A stretch of DNA of 64,000 nt from Cetobacterium sp. ZOR0034 (lineage in GTDB: Bacteria > Fusobacteriota > Fusobacteriia > Fusobacteriales > Fusobacteriaceae), in the NCBI RefSeq assembly GCF_000799075.1, contig NZ_JTLI01000006.1:1-64000 (forward strand). Reading direction: 5' to 3'. The notes under the pieces were generated by a model that did not search any database, was not told the origin of the DNA, and worked only from the letters and a program-made list of their open reading frames with translations. Shown in pieces: positions 1 through 8,461 of the stretch. The translations under genes were made by a program, and so were the position numbers. The first letter of the stretch is position 1. Each line of letters opens with the position of its first letter.

Positions 1-55
1 GAGCGCACGACTGTTAATCGTGTTGTCGCTGGTTCGAGCCCAGCAAGAAGCGCCA
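1..55 (+). tRNA. tRNA-Asn (GUU), 3' part only
   Basis: The window opens inside a tRNA gene. The anticodon loop reads CT-GTT-AA, giving anticodon GUU (asparagine). The T arm GCTGG-TTCGAGC-CCAGC is perfect, followed by the acceptor strand AAGAAGC, discriminator G and an encoded CCA ending at 55. The 5' acceptor strand and D arm lie before the window. A T-rich run follows directly and could end the transcript. Confidence 0.93.
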
Positions 56-102
56 TTTTTTTATTTTTTGTAAAAACTAGTAAAAGAAAAAGGGGAATTT
101 TA

Positions 103-681
103 ATGAAAAAGAAATTAGTAGCAGGATTATTAGGATTATCATTAGCTTCTTTTGGAGCTGAAAGCTTTGAGCTAGGACTTTTATCACCAACACAGCTGAG
201 AGGACCTCAAACAGATGTAAAAGGAGTAAGATTAGGTTTAATATACACTGAAAACCAAAATGTTGAAGGTGTGGATATAAATATAATTGCAAATAAAAAG
301 CAAAATTTCAAAGGTTTATCATTAGGATCGATTTATGATAGAACAGAAAAAAACTTTGAAGGAGCAAAACTAGGATGGTTCTTCTTACCAATAACATTTA
401 ATAGTGTTGGTGGAAATATGACTGGAGTTCAGTTTGGACTAATAAATATGGTTGAACAAAATACTAAAGGAGTTCAAATAGGTGGAGCTAACTTTACTGA
501 AACAGGAACAGGACTTCAATTTGGATTCTTTAATAAAGCAGGACAAATAAGAGGGTTACAGTTAGGTCTTGTAAATATGGCTGAAAACTTAGAAGGACTT
601 CAAATCGGTCTTGTAAATATGGCTGATAATAGTGAATTATTTGAGGTGTTACCAATTTTAAACTTTAACTTTAGATTTTAA
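103..681 (+). CDS. LA_2272-like surface repeat protein
   Basis: A 192-residue exported protein with a typical signal peptide (MKKK, hydrophobic stretch to about residue 18, cleavage near A-S-F-G-A). The mature part is built of short repeats of the form G-(V/L)-Q-(F/I/L)-G-(L/F)-x-N, clearest at residues 105-185, where GLQLGLVNMAE and GLQIGLVNMAD are near copies. The chain ends in Phe-Arg-Phe, as many outer-membrane beta proteins do. The repeat style matches what is annotated as the LA_2272 surface-repeat family; the function is unknown. The start has an AAGGGG site 7 bases upstream. It may be co-transcribed with the tRNA, or have its own weak promoter. No terminator is evident after it. Confidence 0.7.
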   Translation: MKKKLVAGLLGLSLASFGAESFELGLLSPTQLRGPQTDVKGVRLGLIYTENQNVEGVDINIIANKKQNFKGLSLGSIYDRTEKNFEGAKLGWFFLPITFNSVGGNMTGVQFGLINMVEQNTKGVQIGGANFTETGTGLQFGFFNKAGQIRGLQLGLVNMAENLEGLQIGLVNMADNSELFEVLPILNFNFRF

Positions 682-690
682 TCTTCTAAA

Positions 691-719
691 TTGACAAAGT
701 TAATATTTTGTGATACACT
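691..719 (+). promoter_or_regulatory. rplS promoter
   Basis: TTGACA (691-696), a 17-base spacer and TACACT (714-719). It lies 78 bases before the rplS start, leaving room for the leader described next. The -35 box is a full consensus match; the -10 box matches at four of six positions. Confidence 0.6.
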
Positions 720-736
720 ACTATAGTTATTAAAAC

Positions 737-791
737 GAATATTCCGCTTTAATGGAATATAATATTTAGTATTAAATGAATATTCAGGAGG
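737..791 (+). promoter_or_regulatory. rplS leader with alternative hairpins at the ribosome site
   Basis: ATATTCC (739-745) pairs with GGAATAT (754-760) over an 8-base loop. The same GAATAT (755-760) can instead pair with ATATTC (780-785), which abuts the AGGAGG ribosome site (786-791). The 8-base palindrome GAATATTC occurs at 737-744 and again at 778-785. Leader-mediated autoregulation of L19 is known in some bacteria; whether this leader does so is inference. Confidence 0.4.
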
Positions 792-796
792 CTAAA

Positions 797-1147
797 ATGA
801 AAGAAAAATTAATTCAATTAGTAGAGCAAAGCTACTTAAGAAACGACATCCCAGAATTCAAAGCTGGAGATACTATTGCAGTTTACTACAAAGTAAAAGA
901 GGGTAACAAAGAAAGAGTTCAGTTATTCGAAGGTGTAGTAATCAGAGTAAACGGTGGAGGAGTAGCAAAGACTTTCACTGTTAGAAAAGTAACTGGAGGA
1001 GTAGGAGTAGAGAGAATCATTCCTGTAAACTCACCAATGATCGACAAAATCGATGTTTTAAAGATCGGAAAAGTAAGAAGATCAAAGCTTTACTACTTAA
1101 GAGGACTTTCTGGAAAGAAAGCAAGAATCAAAGAGATCAGAAAGTAA
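797..1147 (+). CDS. rplS: 50S ribosomal protein L19
   Basis: Ribosomal protein L19, sitting at the 30S-50S interface. The protein is 116 residues, the family's usual size, with the typical core F-x-A-G-D-T-I-x-V near residues 20-30, [10 protein letters not shown], and the C-terminal R-S-K-L-Y-Y-L-R. An in-frame ATG at 776 would add seven residues but has no ribosome site; the ATG at 797 follows AGGAGG by 5 bases and gives the standard N terminus ([10 protein letters not shown]). It stands as a single-gene unit with its own promoter, leader and terminator; the usual partners rpsP, rimM and trmD are not next to it. Codon choice (AAC, ATC, GGA) is that of a highly expressed gene. Confidence 0.96.
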   Translation: MKEKLIQLVEQSYLRNDIPEFKAGDTIAVYYKVKEGNKERVQLFEGVVIRVNGGGVAKTFTVRKVTGGVGVERIIPVNSPMIDKIDVLKIGKVRRSKLYYLRGLSGKKARIKEIRK

Positions 1148-1154
1148 GATTTCT

Positions 1155-1192
1155 AAAGCTAAGGAAGAACAATTCCTTAGCTTTTTTCTTTT
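1155..1192 (+). terminator. rho-independent terminator of rplS
   Basis: A 12-base stem, AAAGCTAAGGAA (1155-1166) with TTCCTTAGCTTT (1173-1184), and a 6-base loop, running into a T-rich tract. Confidence 0.9.
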
Positions 1193-1235
1193 TTTTGTGT
1201 TAAAATATATATAAATTGACTAGAGGAGTGGGTTT

Positions 1236-2162
1236 ATGAGTAGAGAAAATATAATTTTAAACACGATTTTTTATGTAATTTTATCAGCGTTTTTTATCTA
1301 TATATTTGTTAAAGAGAAAAAAATAGTAGCTATAATAGATAAAAAAAGAACAAAATTTGAAGATAAACTAGTAGAAAAGTTAAACCTATCAGGAAAAACA
1401 TCAGAAAAAATTCTAAGAAAAATAATAAAATTAATTGAAAGTTTAGGAAGTGCACTTATATTAGTGTTAATCATACAAAAATTTTATATAGGAAACTTTT
1501 TAGTACCAACAGGATCAATGATACCTACAATAGTTCCTAAAGATAGACTTTTCGGAAACATGGTGATATATAATTTTAAAGCGCCAGAGAGAGAGGATAT
1601 TATAGTATTTAAAGAACCTATTGAAGATAAAGTACTTTATACAAAAAGACTAATGGGTCTTCCTGGAGAAAAAATTCAAATAAAATATGAAAAATTATTT
1701 GTAAATGGTCAAAAAATATCAGAAAGACAATATTCTCCATTAGGAGAACTAGCTAATAAAGAATGGATTATACCTAAAAAAGGAGATACGATAACAATAG
1801 TCCCAGGTCAAGACTATAATTCTGCTTTTGAAAGAGATAATATAGATGTGGCTAAAGTTCAAAGTTTATTAAAAGAAAATGGAGCATATGTATCACAACT
1901 ATTACCAGACGTTGAATTTTTAGTAAATGGAGTTCCAACAGGAATGATTTTAGATTTTATTCATGAAGAAGATATTTTAAATGAACTTTTGAAGGGAAAT
2001 ACAGTTACAAGAATTTTAGATGAGGATTATTATTTAGCTTTAGGTGACAATACAAATGGAAGTTATGATTCTAGAATGTGGGGATTTGTAAAAGATAGTA
2101 GAATAAAAGGAAAAGCCTTAGTAAGATTTTGGCCTTTAAATAGAATAGGAATTTTAAAATAA
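1236..2162 (+). CDS. lepB: signal peptidase I
   Basis: Membrane-bound type I signal peptidase that cleaves signal peptides from exported proteins. It is 308 residues long, with a hydrophobic segment at about 5-25 and a second at about 72-84 just before the catalytic domain. The Ser/Lys dyad is visible: Ser94 in P-T-G-S-M and Lys137 in Y-T-K-R-L-M-G. The final family box G-D-N-T-N-G-S-Y-D-S-R is near residue 270. Between the Lys box and this box lies an insert of about 90 residues (P-G-Q-D-Y-N region), making it longer than the minimal Gram-positive enzymes. GAGGAG lies 8 bases before the ATG. It heads the long + strand run that continues through the ATP synthase genes. Confidence 0.93.
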   Translation: MSRENIILNTIFYVILSAFFIYIFVKEKKIVAIIDKKRTKFEDKLVEKLNLSGKTSEKILRKIIKLIESLGSALILVLIIQKFYIGNFLVPTGSMIPTIVPKDRLFGNMVIYNFKAPEREDIIVFKEPIEDKVLYTKRLMGLPGEKIQIKYEKLFVNGQKISERQYSPLGELANKEWIIPKKGDTITIVPGQDYNSAFERDNIDVAKVQSLLKENGAYVSQLLPDVEFLVNGVPTGMILDFIHEEDILNELLKGNTVTRILDEDYYLALGDNTNGSYDSRMWGFVKDSRIKGKALVRFWPLNRIGILK

Positions 2163-2164
2163 TT

Positions 2165-2590
2165 ATGATATTAGAAATTAAAAAAGAAAATGAAGGTATT
2201 CTGAATGAAATATTTAGAATTGAAAAAGAGGTTTTTACAGAAAGTTTTTATTCTGTTGATACATTAAAAGATATGAGTCAAAAAGAGGAGTATCTAATCT
2301 TGGTTTATGGTAAAGATGTAAAAGGATACATGATATTGCATGATTCGTATGATTTATATGAGGTTATGAAAGTTGCAACCAAAAAAGAGTTTAGGAAAAT
2401 GGGAATTGCAAAAGAATTAATAAATTATTACTTAGATAGATATAATAAAAACTTATTTTTAGAAGTTAGAGAAAGTAATGAAGTGGCAAGACACTTTTAT
2501 GAAAATATAGGATTTGTAAAAGTTGGAAATAGAAAAAACTATTATCCCAACGGAGAAGCAGCAGTTTTAATGTCGCTAGAAAGAAATTAA
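2165..2590 (+). CDS. rimI: GNAT N-acetyltransferase, RimI-like
   Basis: A 141-residue GNAT-fold acetyltransferase. The acetyl-CoA site is seen as K-x-E-F-R-K-M-G-I-A-K-E-L (near residues 76-88, the R/Q-x-x-G-x-G/A loop), followed by L-F-L-E-V-R-E-S-N and A-R-H-F-Y-E-N-I-G-F, the conserved end of RimI, which acetylates the N-terminal alanine of ribosomal protein S18. It starts 2 bases after lepB, so the two are likely translationally coupled; no strong ribosome site of its own is seen. The GNAT family is certain; the S18 substrate is inferred from similarity to the C-terminal motif. Confidence 0.75.
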   Translation: MILEIKKENEGILNEIFRIEKEVFTESFYSVDTLKDMSQKEEYLILVYGKDVKGYMILHDSYDLYEVMKVATKKEFRKMGIAKELINYYLDRYNKNLFLEVRESNEVARHFYENIGFVKVGNRKNYYPNGEAAVLMSLERN

Positions 2591-2615
2591 TATATATTTA
2601 GGAGGAAAATTAATA

Positions 2616-4049
2616 ATGAACAGAGAAATTTATTCGAACCCTTTAGCAGAGAGATATAGCTCAAAGGAGATGCTAGAAGTATTCTCACCAAAATTTAAAT
2701 TCTCTACATGGAGAAAATTATGGTATGTTTTAGCTGAAACTGAAAAAGAGTTAGGTCTTGATATATCTGACGAGCAATTAGCAGAAATGAAAGCTAATAT
2801 AGAGAATATTGATTACGAGTTAGCAAACGAAATGGAAAAAAAGTTTAGACACGATGTAATGGCTCATGTTCACACGTTTGGAACAGCTGCACCAAAAGCT
2901 ATGCCAATAATACACTTAGGGGCAACAAGTGCGTATGTAGGAGATAATACAGATTTAATCCAAATAAAAGAAGGATTAAATATAGTAAAGAAAAAACTGA
3001 TAAATGTAATGGAAGGTTTAGCTAAATTCTCGAATGAGTATAAAGATTTACCAACATTAGGATTTACTCATTTCCAAGCAGCTCAATTGACAACTGTAGG
3101 AAAAAGAGCAACTCTTTGGTTACAAAGCTTAATCTTAGATTTAGAAGAGTTAGAATTTAGACAAGATACATTAAGATTTAGAGGGGTTAAAGGAACGACA
3201 GGAACTCAAGCATCTTTTGAAGAATTATTTAATGGAGACTTTAAAAAAGTTAAAGAATTAGATGAAAAAGTTGCTGAAAAAATGGGATTCAATAAAAGAT
3301 TCTTAGTGACTGGACAGACTTATGATAGAAAAATTGATTCTGAAATATCAAATCTTTTAAGTAATATAGCTCAATCAGCACATAAATTTACAAATGACTT
3401 AAGATTATTACAACATCTAAAAGAGATTGAAGAGCCGTTTGAAAAGAATCAAATTGGATCATCAGCAATGGCATACAAAAGAAATCCTATGAGAAGTGAA
3501 AGAATATCATCGCTAGCTAAATTTGTAATAGCATTACAACAAAGTACTGCAATGACGGCTTCAACTCAATGGTTCGAAAGAACTTTAGACGATTCAGCTA
3601 ATAAAAGATTAGCTTTACCACAAGCATTCTTAGCAGTTGATGCTATGCTTATCATTTGGAAAAATATATTAGAAGGATTAGTAGTTTATCCAAAGATGAT
3701 AGAAAAACATATTATGGCAGAGTTACCATTCATGGCTACAGAGTATATAATCATGGAAGGAGTTAAAAAAGGTGGAGATAGACAAGAGCTTCATGAATTA
3801 ATAAGAGTTCATTCTATGGAAGCTGGAAAACAAGTTAAAGTTGAAGGACTTGAAAATGATCTGATTGAAAGAATTGTAAACGACTCATCATTTGATATTG
3901 ATAGAGATAAATTGATGGAAATATTAGATCCTAAAAACTTTATAGGTTTTGCATCTGAGCAAGTAATAGACTTCTTAGAAGCTGAAGTTAATCCTATATT
4001 AGAAAAAAATAAAGAGTTATTAGGAATGGATACAGACTTAAAGGTATAA
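2616..4049 (+). CDS. purB: adenylosuccinate lyase
   Basis: Cleaves SAICAR and adenylosuccinate to fumarate plus AICAR or AMP in purine synthesis. It has 477 residues. The fumarase/aspartase superfamily signature G-S-S-A-M-A-Y-K-R-N-P is near residue 284, and the substrate-site elements G-A-T-S-A-Y-V and T-L-G-F-T-H-F-Q (catalytic His) are present. The R-G-V-K-G-T-T-G-T-Q-A-S loop is of the long animal/clostridial type. A strong TAGGAGGA site precedes the ATG. It is the fourth-enzyme-type purine gene standing alone in a mixed operon with signal peptidase and cell-wall sugar genes. Confidence 0.95.
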   Translation: MNREIYSNPLAERYSSKEMLEVFSPKFKFSTWRKLWYVLAETEKELGLDISDEQLAEMKANIENIDYELANEMEKKFRHDVMAHVHTFGTAAPKAMPIIHLGATSAYVGDNTDLIQIKEGLNIVKKKLINVMEGLAKFSNEYKDLPTLGFTHFQAAQLTTVGKRATLWLQSLILDLEELEFRQDTLRFRGVKGTTGTQASFEELFNGDFKKVKELDEKVAEKMGFNKRFLVTGQTYDRKIDSEISNLLSNIAQSAHKFTNDLRLLQHLKEIEEPFEKNQIGSSAMAYKRNPMRSERISSLAKFVIALQQSTAMTASTQWFERTLDDSANKRLALPQAFLAVDAMLIIWKNILEGLVVYPKMIEKHIMAELPFMATEYIIMEGVKKGGDRQELHELIRVHSMEAGKQVKVEGLENDLIERIVNDSSFDIDRDKLMEILDPKNFIGFASEQVIDFLEAEVNPILEKNKELLGMDTDLKV

Positions 4050-4051
4050 TT

Positions 4052-4567
4052 ATGAGAGATAAAAGAAGGAGATATTTAACCGCTTTTGTGTTATTAGCCC
4101 TTTATTTATCACTGATAGAGACATTGATTCCAAAGCCTTTTCCATGGATGAAGTTAGGCTTAGCTAATATAGCTACAATAATAGCATTAGAGAAGTTTGA
4201 TAGAAAAATGGCAATAGAGATATTGCTTTTAAGAATATTTATTCAAGGAATGATGTTAGGGACATTGTTTTCACCTAGCTTTATAATAAGTTTAACGTCA
4301 GGAGGGGCTAGTACCCTCTTGACCATTTTATTATTTAGGTATAGAGAAAATCTATCTCTGATTGCAATATGTATAAGTGGAGCTTTTATTCATAATTTAA
4401 CACAGCTGATAGTTGTTTACTTTTTACTTTTTAGAAATATAAGCATCATGAGTAAATCTATTTTTATATTTATATGGGGTTTTTTATTTATGGGATGTAT
4501 TTCGGGGCTAATAACAGGATATATATGTGAGAGATTACAAATTAGAAGGGAGAGAAGAAAAGGATGA
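4052..4567 (+). CDS. Gx transporter family membrane protein
   Basis: A 171-residue integral membrane protein with about five hydrophobic helices. It belongs to the family originally named heptaprenyl diphosphate synthase component I and now called Gx transporter: the N-terminal L-x-L-I-E-x-L-I-P-x-P-F-P-W-x-K-L-G-L-A-N box (residues 18-38) is characteristic. The substrate is not established; family members are predicted ECF-like or isoprenoid-related transporters. The start lies 2 bases after purB, and the stop overlaps the glmM start in an ATGA, so it is translationally coupled on both sides. Confidence 0.75.
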   Translation: MRDKRRRYLTAFVLLALYLSLIETLIPKPFPWMKLGLANIATIIALEKFDRKMAIEILLLRIFIQGMMLGTLFSPSFIISLTSGGASTLLTILLFRYRENLSLIAICISGAFIHNLTQLIVVYFLLFRNISIMSKSIFIFIWGFLFMGCISGLITGYICERLQIRRERRKG

Positions 4568-5922
4568 GAAAATATTTTGGAACGGATGGAATAAGAGGAG
4601 AAGCTAATAAAGAGCTTACAGTAGAGCTAGCTTTAAAATTAGGGTATGCATTAGGATATACATTGAAAAAACAATATCCAGATAAGAAAAGAATAAGAGT
4701 AATTATGGGATCAGATACAAGAAGATCAGGATATATGTTAAGATCAGCTTTGACAGCGGGTTTAAATTCTATGGGAATCAATATTGATTTTGTGGGAGTA
4801 ATACCAACACCAGGAGTAGCATATTTAACACAAAAGAGTACAGCAAAGGCTGGAATAATGATATCAGCATCGCATAATCCTGCAAGAGATAACGGAATAA
4901 AAATTTTCTGGGAAGATGGATATAAACTTCCAGATGAAGTAGAATTAGAGATAGAAGCACTAATGGATAATGTAGAAGAGATAACAAAAGATCCGATAGC
5001 CGGAGATGATGTAGGAAGGTTTACATATGCTGAGGATGAATATTATTTATATAGAGATCATGTGATTTCAACAGTTTCTGGAGATTTTTCAGGAATGAAG
5101 ATTATCTTAGACGCAGCTAACGGATCAGCATATAGAGTAGCTAAAGAGGTATTTTTAGCTTTAGGAGCAGAGATAGTTATTATAAATGATGCACCGAATG
5201 GAAAAAATATAAATGTTAAATGTGGGTCAACTCATCCAGAAATACTTTCAAAAGTTGTAATGGGATATGAAGCTGACTTAGGGTTAGCCTACGATGGAGA
5301 TGCAGATAGATTAATTGCAGTTGATAAAAATGGAAACATAATAGATGGGGATAAAATTATAGCTGTATTGGCTTTAGGAATGAAAACAAGAGGAGAGCTA
5401 AAAAACAACCAGGTTGTTACAACAGTAATGAGTAACATGGGGTTTGAGAGTTACCTATCAGATAAAGGAATAAACTTAATAAGAGCAAATGTTGGTGACA
5501 GATATGTTCTTGAAAAAATGAAGGAATTAGAAGTTAACATAGGTGGAGAACAATCAGGACATATAATTTTATCTGATTTTGGGACTACGGGAGACGGAGT
5601 TTTAACATCTGTAAAGTTGGTTGAGGCTATAAGAGATTCTGGAAAATCATTGGATGAGCTGGTGAAAGAGATTGTAGATTGGCCACAATTATTAATTAAT
5701 GTAAGAGTTGATAATTCTAAGAAAAATTTATGGAATAAAAATGAAACAATAGTAAAATATATAGAGGAAAAAGAGTTGGAGATGGCTGGACTTGGAAGAG
5801 TTTTAGTAAGAACATCAGGAACAGAGCCTATAGTAAGGGTAATGGTAGAAGGAAAAGAGATGTCAACAGTTGAAAGGGTAGCAAAAGAGATAGCAACTGT
5901 AGTTGAAAAAGAATTAATTTAG
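4564..5922 (+). CDS. glmM: phosphoglucosamine mutase
   Basis: Converts glucosamine-6-phosphate to glucosamine-1-phosphate for UDP-GlcNAc, peptidoglycan and lipid A synthesis. It has 452 residues, the usual size. The N terminus R-K-Y-F-G-T-D-G-I-R-G is diagnostic. The phosphoserine loop is I-S-A-S-H-N-P near residue 103, the metal loop D-G-D-A-D-R near 247, the sugar loop G-G-E-Q-S-G-H near 330, and the phosphate loop R-T-S-G-T-E-P near 417. The ATG overlaps the previous stop (ATGA), with GGGAGAG upstream. Confidence 0.97.
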   Translation: MRKYFGTDGIRGEANKELTVELALKLGYALGYTLKKQYPDKKRIRVIMGSDTRRSGYMLRSALTAGLNSMGINIDFVGVIPTPGVAYLTQKSTAKAGIMISASHNPARDNGIKIFWEDGYKLPDEVELEIEALMDNVEEITKDPIAGDDVGRFTYAEDEYYLYRDHVISTVSGDFSGMKIILDAANGSAYRVAKEVFLALGAEIVIINDAPNGKNINVKCGSTHPEILSKVVMGYEADLGLAYDGDADRLIAVDKNGNIIDGDKIIAVLALGMKTRGELKNNQVVTTVMSNMGFESYLSDKGINLIRANVGDRYVLEKMKELEVNIGGEQSGHIILSDFGTTGDGVLTSVKLVEAIRDSGKSLDELVKEIVDWPQLLINVRVDNSKKNLWNKNETIVKYIEEKELEMAGLGRVLVRTSGTEPIVRVMVEGKEMSTVERVAKEIATVVEKELI

Positions 5923-5930
5923 GAGAGAAA

Positions 5931-6641
5931 ATGTATTATAAGAATTTTTCAAAAGTTTATGATAAATTTATGCAACATTGTGATTATGATCAATGGGCAG
6001 AATTAGTAAAAGAAAAAATAAAGGAATCTGGAGTTGAAGGAAAAAAACTACTTGATTTGGGATGTGGAACTGGAGAAACATTGATTAGATTAAAAAATGA
6101 TTTTGAATGTTCAGGGCTAGATTTATCTGTAGATATGCTAACTATTGCAAATAAAAAATTAAAAAATAAGGGTGTTCCATTATTCGTAGCAGATATGAGA
6201 GAGTTTGATACAGGTGAAAAATACGATATAATAGTGTCTCTTTTTGATACAGTTAATCATTTGACTTCTTTAGACGATTTAGATGATTTAATGAAATCGA
6301 TTTACAATGCACTAAATCCTGGAGGAATCTATATATTCGATGTTATAAATAGAGAGTTTATGGATAAGATGTTTCCAGGAGGAGTTTATTATGATGATAG
6401 AAAAGATATGACAATAATTTGGGAACACTTTAGAGATGAAGAACTTGATATTGTTGAAGCGGTTTATTTTGTAAAAAATAGAGCGGGACATTATGAAAAA
6501 CTAAAAGAATTATATGAAAAAAGAATATTTGAAGAGTTCGAAATTAGAAAAAAAATTGAAAAAAATAATTTAAACTTGTTAAGTATTGGTAAAAATGATA
6601 GAATAGCTGGGGAGAGATTTTTTTACGTGGTAAAAAAATAA
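5931..6641 (+). CDS. class I SAM-dependent methyltransferase
   Basis: A 236-residue methyltransferase of the Methyltransf_25 type. Motif I, L-L-D-L-G-C-G-T-G-E-T, is near residues 40-50; the acidic ribose-binding Asp is in S-G-L-D-L-S; and motif IV is Y-D-I-I-V-S-L-F-D-T-V-N-H. The N-terminal Y-x-x-F-S-K-V-Y-D-K-F-M is typical of a subfamily common in Firmicutes and Fusobacteria whose substrate is unknown. It has an AGGAGAG site 4 bases before the ATG and lies 8 bases after glmM, inside the same run. Confidence 0.8.
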   Translation: MYYKNFSKVYDKFMQHCDYDQWAELVKEKIKESGVEGKKLLDLGCGTGETLIRLKNDFECSGLDLSVDMLTIANKKLKNKGVPLFVADMREFDTGEKYDIIVSLFDTVNHLTSLDDLDDLMKSIYNALNPGGIYIFDVINREFMDKMFPGGVYYDDRKDMTIIWEHFRDEELDIVEAVYFVKNRAGHYEKLKELYEKRIFEEFEIRKKIEKNNLNLLSIGKNDRIAGERFFYVVKK

Positions 6642-6668
6642 TTTTAACTATCTAAGGAGTGAAAAAAC

Positions 6669-6878
6669 ATGATTTTTTTTAATAAAGATTTTATGCATTA
6701 TTTTTCACTATTGGGGTTTTTAGGATTTTTAATAGTAGGGAATATAGGAGCTTTTATATTGATCTACAAACTAATAGAAAAATATTTTTTTAAAAGCACG
6801 CTATTATTTATTTTCTTCATTATAATAGGAGTATTTAGTGCATTTTATAACGCTTATAAGCTAATAATGAAAAAATAG
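6669..6878 (+). CDS. atpZ: AtpZ-like small membrane protein of the ATP synthase operon
   Basis: A 69-residue protein with two hydrophobic helices (about residues 12-36 and 42-58) and a lysine-rich end. Its size, its position directly before the subunit I gene, and the turn region ending F-Y-N-A-Y-K fit the AtpZ/AtpI (AtpQ) family, which in other bacteria accompanies AtpI and is thought to aid c-ring assembly or act as a cation channel. The ATG is preceded by AAGGAG. Sequence conservation in this family is low, so the call rests mainly on topology and context. Confidence 0.6.
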   Translation: MIFFNKDFMHYFSLLGFLGFLIVGNIGAFILIYKLIEKYFFKSTLLFIFFIIIGVFSAFYNAYKLIMKK

Positions 6879-6891
6879 GATTGAGTGATAT

Positions 6892-7266
6892 ATGGACGAG
6901 TTAAAAAGAATAATAAAACGTGGAATTATAGCGTCAGTAGTAATTCTAATATATGGAGTATTATCAAGAAATGAATATGTCTACATTGGCATGTTTGCAG
7001 GAGCAGTTCTATCAGTAATCGGGTTTTATATGATATGTCTTGATGCGAAAGCAAGTTTGGCTTCGAACTCTCCATTTAAAGTTGGAGTGGTAGGATATTT
7101 AAAAAGATATTTTTTATACGGGATATTTTTAGCACTGGCTACAAAGTTTTACGGATTTCCAATGTTAGTTAGTGGAGTTATTGGGTTACTAAATATCAAA
7201 TTGAATATTTTAGCAATAACTTTATTTAACAATATAAAAAAGTTTAAATCTAAGTATTTAAAATAA
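6892..7266 (+). CDS. atpI: ATP synthase subunit I
   Basis: A 124-residue membrane protein with four predicted hydrophobic segments, matching the ATP synthase I family (UncI), a chaperone for c-ring assembly in bacteria including Propionigenium modestum. It begins 13 bases after the AtpZ-like gene and ends 23 bases before atpB, the standard place for atpI. The ribosome site is weak (GAGTGAT), suggesting modest translation or coupling. It is not a core subunit. Confidence 0.78.
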   Translation: MDELKRIIKRGIIASVVILIYGVLSRNEYVYIGMFAGAVLSVIGFYMICLDAKASLASNSPFKVGVVGYLKRYFLYGIFLALATKFYGFPMLVSGVIGLLNIKLNILAITLFNNIKKFKSKYLK

Positions 7267-7289
7267 AATATTGAAAGGAGGCGAAACTA

Positions 7290-8102
7290 ATGAGAATAGG
7301 ACCAATAGAGTTTATTACCCCACCATTGGTAGAAGGACCTGCAATAATGTTTCACATACCATTACCACACTTCTTACATCAAATTCCGTTTGCAATGGAA
7401 TATGCTGATGGAAAGTTTGGACTACCAGTTACAATAACTGTAATAAGTACATGGTTTGTAATATTAGTGTTAACACTTCTATTTAAAATGGGAACGAAAA
7501 AATTAGAGATGATTCCAGGTAGAGCACAAGTTGCAGCCGAGTCAGTTTATGATTTCGTATACGGTATTATTCATCAAATGTTAGGAGGTTGGACATCAAA
7601 GTATTTCTCATTCTTAGGAACACTGTTCTTATTTATTTTAGGATGTAATTTACTTATGTTCGCACCAATTCCTTGGGGAGGTTTTAAAGATGGTGTATTT
7701 ACTTTAGCACCAGCATTTAGAGCTCCTACAGCGGATCTTAACACAACAGTTGGATTAGCATTATTAACTACAGCTACATTCTTAGGAACAAGCATAAAGC
7801 TAAATGGAATATTAGGTTATTTCAAGGGACTACTTGAGCCAATGCCATTTATGTTACCTATTAACTTAGTTGGAGAGTTAGCAAAACCAACAAATATTTC
7901 TATACGTTTGTTTGGAAATATGTTTGCGGGAATGGTTATAATGGGGCTTATTTATAAGGCAGCACCAATGGTAATACCAGCACCGTTACATCTATATTTT
8001 GATATATTTAGTGGAGTAGTACAAAGTTTTGTATTCTTAATGCTAAGTATGGTATATATTCAAGGTTCATTAGGGGATGCAGAGTGTCCCGATGATAAAT
8101 AA
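7290..8102 (+). CDS. atpB: F-type ATP synthase subunit a
   Basis: The membrane stator that forms the ion half-channels against the c ring. It is 270 residues with five to six hydrophobic helices. The essential arginine is in I-S-I-R-L-F-G-N-M-F-A-G (near residue 207), and the P-x-x-L-P-I-N-L-V-G-E-L box precedes it. The C terminus Q-S-F-V-F-L-M-L-S-M-V-Y-I is conserved. A strong AAAGGAGG site precedes the ATG. Ion choice is set by this subunit with c; the c subunit here is of the sodium type. Confidence 0.96.
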   Translation: MRIGPIEFITPPLVEGPAIMFHIPLPHFLHQIPFAMEYADGKFGLPVTITVISTWFVILVLTLLFKMGTKKLEMIPGRAQVAAESVYDFVYGIIHQMLGGWTSKYFSFLGTLFLFILGCNLLMFAPIPWGGFKDGVFTLAPAFRAPTADLNTTVGLALLTTATFLGTSIKLNGILGYFKGLLEPMPFMLPINLVGELAKPTNISIRLFGNMFAGMVIMGLIYKAAPMVIPAPLHLYFDIFSGVVQSFVFLMLSMVYIQGSLGDAECPDDK

Positions 8103-8134
8103 AAACTAACAAGATTAAATTTTAAAATAACTAG

Positions 8135-8416
<282 letters not shown>

Positions 8417-8461
8417 TTTTAAAAAAATACATCAAATACTTTTAGGAAGGAGGTAGAAGAC

